Below, one piece after another: positions 12,645 to 15,560 of a stretch of 15,560 bases of DNA (its first letter is position 1; the number at the start of each line of letters is the position of its first letter). The stretch spans positions 1 through 15,560 of the forward strand of contig CAYZHK010000036.1 of the NCBI GenBank assembly GCA_964477685.1, read 5' to 3'. The notes beneath the pieces are model-generated. The model made no database searches. It was not told the origin of the DNA and saw only the letters and a program-made list of their open reading frames with translations. The DNA comes from JACTUC01 sp964477685. GTDB taxonomy: Archaea > Thermoproteota > Methanomethylicia > Methanomethylicales > Methanomethylicaceae. A program made the position numbers and the translations under genes.

Positions 12645-12782
12645 ATGGCTAGCAGAGAGATGCATAAGGCAACTTGCGCAGATTGCGGTAAGGAGTGCGA
12701 AGTCCCCTTCAAGCCGGATGGGACCAGGCCAGTGTACTGCCGAGATTGCTACTCAAAGAGAAGGCCCCCAAGAAGGTACTAG
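12645..12782 (+). CDS. small CxxC zinc-binding protein, 45 aa
   Basis: ATG 12645 is preceded by GAGGTGA eight bases upstream, an almost ideal SD. The translation has MHKATCADCGKECEVPF, then RPVYCRDCYSKRRPPRRY at the C-terminus: two CxxC pairs about 18 residues apart and a basic, proline-containing tail. Small zinc proteins with this HKATCADCGKxCEVPF...PVYCRDCY pattern are common in archaea, and the basic tail suggests nucleic-acid binding. A TACTTTAAG TATA-like box lies near 12556-12564, so the leader would be about 55-60 bases. It is divergent from vapBC. A longer, spurious frame on the same strand covers it. Confidence 0.85.
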   Translation: MASREMHKATCADCGKECEVPFKPDGTRPVYCRDCYSKRRPPRRY

Positions 12783-12839
12783 GCGCAGGTTAACGAGCGA
12801 CGCCTGCCAAAAAGATTTGTTTTTTATCATATTTTTTCC

Positions 12840-13003
12840 AGCCAAACCCTGCTTCAGCAGCTCCGGGTTCCTTATCCACAGTTCGAAGATGTACAGCAAT
12901 GCGCCGTGCCTCAGGTGGTTCACCCAGGCCCTGGACTAGCTAGGCGCCAAGCGCTTCTTGGCTTCCTTCTCCCGCTCCGGCGAGGGCTGCTTATGCCAGC
13001 GTT
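12840..13003 (-). pseudogene. 3' remnant of the helical-repeat (immunity-like) gene family, copy 2
   Basis: The minus strand reads QPSPEREKEAKKRL, then an in-frame TAG, then SRAWVNHLRHGALLYIFELW followed by IRNPELLK. This matches HPSLEREKEARKRM...VRVNHLRHGALIYIFELCSRNPDLL at the end of the protein from 7129-7962. The internal TAG and the loss of the normal stop after LLK show that it is decayed. Beyond 13003 no further similarity can be read by eye. Confidence 0.75.
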
Positions 13004-13108
13004 AAAATGAAAATTTACCTCATACACAATTCAGCCCAATACTCTACAAGGGTGGCTAATCCTGTTTTTGGCAGTGTCCGCTGCCCTGAGCAAACAGTTA
13101 TTTGCGTT

Positions 13109-13666
13109 TTATGCACAAGCCTTCCCTGCGAGTTCTTTGGCCCACCTTCGAATCTCGTCCCAGTCCCTCAGGTCATATAGGCCAGGCTCTGTTTCCTTGA
13201 AGCCGTCCTTCTCCAATTGCGGTTTCAGGAAACCCATGGTCCTCTTGAAGAGGAGCCCCATCTTGTTATAGTCCATTACCCCGCCAAAAAACCCGAGCGT
13301 GATCGGATGCAGATTGTACTGCGCTGCCTTATCCTCCAGAGCAGCCTTGCGCATTTTGGCCACATCTTCCGTTTTTCCCTCACGCTCAGATACCGTTTTC
13401 ATGGTCGATGCGAAGATTGCGAGCTTTTTTTGCTGGAGTTCTTTCTGGAACTTCTTTAGGAAGCCGTCAGCCTCGCCTGTCCATTTGCCCATCTTCATGC
13501 CGCTGCCGACGGTTATAAGCTCGTACTCCGTGATGTCTTTGATCTTCTCTTTCCCGGCGTCGGCGACTCTGACGTTGAAGCCCTCTCCGCGGAGCACTTT
13601 TGCTATCTCTTCAGAGGTTCCAGCCGTGGCCCCATAGCGAGTCCCGTATACAATCAGAGTCCTCAC
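13109..13666 (-). CDS. flavodoxin-domain protein (HemG/flavodoxin_5-like)
   Basis: A 185-residue FMN-binding protein. The N-terminal strand and phosphate loop, LIVYGTRYGATAGTSEEIAK, bind FMN phosphate; ELITVGSGMKMGKWTGEADGFL and LAIFASTMKTVSE are the two flavin-ring loops of flavodoxins related to the protoporphyrinogen oxidase HemG type. It probably carries electrons or oxidises a small substrate; a heme role is not implied by context. GTG 13666 follows a GGTGGG box eight bases upstream, and an ATTTTATTAATTC TATA-like box lies near 13700-13712. It stands alone between the relic at 12840 and DUF1801. Confidence 0.85.
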   Translation of the reverse strand: MRTLIVYGTRYGATAGTSEEIAKVLRGEGFNVRVADAGKEKIKDITEYELITVGSGMKMGKWTGEADGFLKKFQKELQQKKLAIFASTMKTVSEREGKTEDVAKMRKAALEDKAAQYNLHPITLGFFGGVMDYNKMGLLFKRTMGFLKPQLEKDGFKETEPGLYDLRDWDEIRRWAKELAGKACA

Positions 13667-13699
13667 TTAGCAACCCACCACAGAAGAACTGTTCGCGCC

Positions 13700-13712
13700 G
13701 AATTAATAAAAT
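13700..13712 (-). promoter_or_regulatory. candidate TATA box of the flavodoxin gene
   Basis: Minus-strand TTTTATTAATTC, about 40 bases before the GTG at 13666. Initiation near 13680 would leave a leader of about 14 bases containing the SD. Confidence 0.4.
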
Positions 13713-13805
13713 GTGCACTGGGCAGGCATGGTTGGCCCAAAGATCCTAATTTGATCCCCGGCCCATGAATCCATGTATCGAGAGTTGACGTCTCTGGGCT
13801 GTGAA

Positions 13806-14198
13806 TCACCGCTTCGCCCTTTTGGCCTCGTTTGCCCTTGCCTTTGCCCTCAGGATCTCCGCTATCGCCCCTGCCGGTACTTCCTGGTCGAACCTTATCT
13901 GCACGGTCTTTTTCCCGGTCGCGTAGCCCTTCCCCTCGAGCGCTTCCCTGACCTTGCCCGGGAGCGCGTCCGAAAGGCCGAAGCTGACGTGGTCCCTGAA
14001 CGCGGCGAACCCCGCAAGGAGGCCGTGGTGCCTGTAGAAGGGCACGCCCCAGCTTATCCCCTCCTCCGCCTCCGGCACGGCCGCCCTTACTGCAGCCCTT
14101 GCCTCCCTGAGCTTGGGCCGGGCCCCTTCCGGGGCGTTCGCGATGTAGTCGTCAACGCTCTTCGCCTGGTAGTTCCTCAGCGTATATCTCCCCCTCAC
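13806..14198 (-). CDS. DUF1801 (YdhG-like) protein
   Basis: 130 residues of the DUF1801 family: SVDDYIANAPEGARPKLREAR, then ISWGVPFYRHHG, FAAFRDHVSFGL and a closing IRFDQEVPAGAIAEIL. Such proteins resemble the iron-chaperone frataxin-like Fra/YdhG fold in Bacillus, but most members are uncharacterised. The GTG at 14198 is the longest plausible start; its own following bases (GAGGGGGAGATATACG) look like an SD, so a CTG eighteen bases further in is conceivable. It follows the DUF6506 gene by about 20 bases, so both are probably on one transcript. Confidence 0.82.
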   Translation of the reverse strand: MRGRYTLRNYQAKSVDDYIANAPEGARPKLREARAAVRAAVPEAEEGISWGVPFYRHHGLLAGFAAFRDHVSFGLSDALPGKVREALEGKGYATGKKTVQIRFDQEVPAGAIAEILRAKARANEAKRAKR

Positions 14199-14217
14199 AT
14201 GGGCTCGAACCAGGATG

Positions 14218-14547
14218 CTACTTCCTGAACCAGCCCGCTTCGCCCATCATGCCCTGGGCCGCCTGGGTGCCGGGTGGGTCTCCCCTTGCGACGCTGATGC
14301 TGCCGCCTTTCCCCACCGCCTCGGCGATCCTTGCTATGGACGCGTGTGTGAAGCCTGGGCAGAGGATGAAGGACCTGATCCCCTCCTTTTCCGCCAGGTC
14401 CCTGCAGACCTTCAGCGCCTCGTCGTCGTCCCTGACGAGGACGCTGGTGAGCTCGTAGCTGGCTGTCCTCAGCGTGCAGCGGTCCCGGGCAGGGTCGGAG
14501 TCGGGCACATGGGCGATGAGGGCAGTCTTGAACTTCTTCAGGGCCAT
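14218..14547 (-). CDS. DUF6506 family protein
   Basis: 109 residues starting ALKKFKTALIAHVPDSDP and containing RCTLRTASYELTSVLV, then IRSFILCPGFTHASIARIAE and SISVARGDPP near the end, the conserved blocks of DUF6506 proteins found in archaea and clostridia. Function unknown. ATG 14547 has AGGAGTG seven bases upstream, which decides the start over the ATG at 14556. The gene sits between the methyltransferase (about 40 bases upstream) and DUF1801, all on the minus strand, so a short operon is likely. Confidence 0.85.
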   Translation of the reverse strand: MALKKFKTALIAHVPDSDPARDRCTLRTASYELTSVLVRDDDEALKVCRDLAEKEGIRSFILCPGFTHASIARIAEAVGKGGSISVARGDPPGTQAAQGMMGEAGWFRK

Positions 14548-14586
14548 GCTTAACACTCCTGGCAGATCATTTGGGGGCGCCGGGGT

Positions 14587-15243
14587 TTAAGGCTGCCCCT
14601 TCGCCTTCACGCCTATGGCATAGATCCTGTCAGCCGGTATCTCGAAGCCGTAGGGTGGGCGCGTTTTAAGGAGTTCGACCCTGAACCCGCCCGCCTCCAG
14701 ATAGCCCCTTATCTCAGCCTCCGAGAAATTGGCGAAGTAGAGGCGGGTTTTAAACCCCACCAGGCTGTCGACGTAGCCTTCGCCGTCGCCCTTCTTCACC
14801 ACGATGGCGATTCTGCCGCCGTCCCTGAGGACCCTTCTGAACTCTCGGAAGAGCAGCGGCTGGAGCCGTTTCGGGGTATGGATGATCGAGTAGAAGGAAA
14901 TGATGCCATCGACCGAGCCATCTGGGATGCCCAGCTTGGCCATGTCCATCACCCGGAACTCAATTCCAGGGTTTTCCCTCTCCGCGACCTCGATGCATTT
15001 CTCGGAGATGTCGATGCCGAAGATGTCCAGCCCCAGGTCGGAAACATAGCGGGTGATGTGCCCCGGGCCGCAGCCCGCGTCGCACAGTAGCGATCCTGGG
15101 CCGAAATGGCGGGAGAAATCGCCGAGGAACGAGCGGTCGTACTCCTTCTGCCTCATCTCGTTCTTGAAGTCTTCGTAGTACTTCTCGGCGGCCAGGTTAT
15201 ACGATGCCCGCGTCTCCTCGCCTATCTGCCGCAGCGTATTCAT
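14587..15243 (-). CDS. class I SAM-dependent methyltransferase
   Basis: 218 residues. Motif I is LLCDAGCGPGHITRYV (about residues 52-67), followed by IFGIDISEKCIEVAE with the acidic residue that holds the ribose of S-adenosylmethionine, VMDMAKLGIPDGSVDGIIS (motif III and IV region) and FREFRRVLRDGGRIAIVV. This is a complete Methyltransf_11/25-type Rossmann fold; the substrate cannot be told from sequence. ATG 15243 is preceded by only a weak AGAGAT. The C-terminal part (YFANFSEAEIRGYLEAGGF) is usual for small-molecule methyltransferases. Confidence 0.92.
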   Translation of the reverse strand: MNTLRQIGEETRASYNLAAEKYYEDFKNEMRQKEYDRSFLGDFSRHFGPGSLLCDAGCGPGHITRYVSDLGLDIFGIDISEKCIEVAERENPGIEFRVMDMAKLGIPDGSVDGIISFYSIIHTPKRLQPLLFREFRRVLRDGGRIAIVVKKGDGEGYVDSLVGFKTRLYFANFSEAEIRGYLEAGGFRVELLKTRPPYGFEIPADRIYAIGVKAKGQP

Positions 15244-15379
15244 GATAATCTCTGATTCCAGCTATGCCCCTATGAGCGTTTAGGCAACTGGAGGACTGCA
15301 GCCGCCAACGCCGGGGGGCGTCCTTGCCGGCGTGCTCACTCTGGCAGCCCCGGATTTCCATTCCATGGCAGACTTTCGC

Positions 15380-15560
15380 TCATTTGATGGTGAAATACAT
15401 CCCGACGATGACGAGCGCAACGCCGATCCCGAAGACAAGGTCGAGGGTCTCGCCCAGCAGCAGCGCGGAAGCTATGATGCCCACCACCGGCACGAAGAAC
15501 ATCCCGGTACCGGCCTGGTACGCCGAGAGCCCGTCGAGGGCCACGAACCAAGCCAGGTAG
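15380..15560 (-). CDS. EamA/DMT-family transporter, C-terminal part only
   Basis: The minus strand from the right edge to TGA 15380 gives 59 residues: YLAWFVALDGLSAYQAG, then two hydrophobic segments (FFVPVVGIIASALLLGE and LVFGIGVALVIVGMYF) and the stop. The order Yxxx...ALxxxSAxxAGxxxFxxPVxxxxxxxxxLGE is the second half of drug/metabolite transporters of the EamA family. The N-terminal eight membrane segments lie outside the window. It lies upstream of the methyltransferase on the same strand, with a 136-base gap. Confidence 0.85.
   Translation of the reverse strand, partial: YLAWFVALDGLSAYQAGTGMFFVPVVGIIASALLLGETLDLVFGIGVALVIVGMYFTIK

Noticed and set aside
12445..12939. 164-codon plus-strand frame
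   Set aside because: Hides the well-supported 45-residue CxxC protein in another frame and runs over the vapB promoter and the pseudogene remnant.
13070..13090. GGCAG/CTGCC hairpin downstream of the flavodoxin gene
   Set aside because: Short stem and no T-run on either strand; not enough for a terminator call.
14195..14215. GGTTCGAGCCC on the minus strand, resembling a tRNA T-arm
   Set aside because: No acceptor, D or anticodon arm can be formed with the flanks, which are the ends of two protein genes.
1..15560. CRISPR arrays, rRNA, insertion-sequence ends
   Set aside because: No regularly spaced repeats, rRNA blocks or transposase motifs were seen on reading both strands.

Overview
This window looks archaeal. 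The evidence is an NfeD-type membrane protease translationally coupled to a stomatin, a VapB of the archaeal type with a PIN toxin, a DUF6506 protein, an RNase J-like beta-CASP enzyme, archaeal-type TATA boxes close to start codons, and strong Shine-Dalgarno (SD) sites of the GAGGTGA/AGGAGTG kind. The backbone is GC-rich. A euryarchaeon, perhaps a methanogen, is a reasonable guess, but the sequence alone does not settle it. A run of 100 N (11176-11275) shows it is a scaffolded draft, so some breaks may be assembly artefacts.

Layout. (1) 1-2134, minus strand, GC-rich: an operon of an unreported 40-residue protein, stomatin (TTG start) and a secreted/membrane NfeD protease that lacks any standard start codon and runs off the left edge. 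(2) About 2140-6085, plus strand, AT-rich: an island of apparently foreign genes. It holds a 34-residue protein with a very good SD, a PLD-like protein with a long zinc-knuckle tail, a protein with a C-terminal zinc ribbon, a PH/GRAM-like zinc-ribbon gene broken by an in-frame TAA, and a membrane-anchored PD-(D/E)XK-like nuclease. All larger genes start with TTG. A GC-rich paralogue of that nuclease follows directly (6109-6549). (3) 6563-9564, minus strand: a RelE-type toxin-antitoxin pair, a helical-repeat protein, and just upstream of it a polymorphic toxin with calcium-binding TSP3-like repeats, a pre-toxin segment and a PD-(D/E)XK nuclease tip. The helical protein is the candidate immunity protein. 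(4) 9530-11107: debris. A beta-CASP gene lacks its 5' third and has a frameshift, a small Cys-rich protein looks intact, and two truncated nuclease-like fragments converge tail to tail at 10820/10821. (5) 11121-15560: an apparently ordinary set of small genes, made up of a winged-helix/zinc-ribbon regulator across the N gap, VapBC, a small CxxC protein, a flavodoxin, DUF1801, DUF6506, a methyltransferase and the end of an EamA transporter.

Taken together, 2140-11107 behaves like a defence/conflict hot spot: at least four nuclease-like proteins or fragments, one complete and one PIN-type toxin-antitoxin module, a toxin-immunity pair, and degraded 3' copies of the immunity-like gene at two other places (6563-6622 and about 12840-13003). 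The composition changes inside the toxin gene (near 8770) and inside the immunity-like gene (near 7620), which suggests that the toxin tip and the front of the immunity protein arrived together as one swapped cassette. The strongest candidates for something undescribed are this archaeal toxin-immunity cassette and the AT-rich nuclease/zinc-ribbon island.
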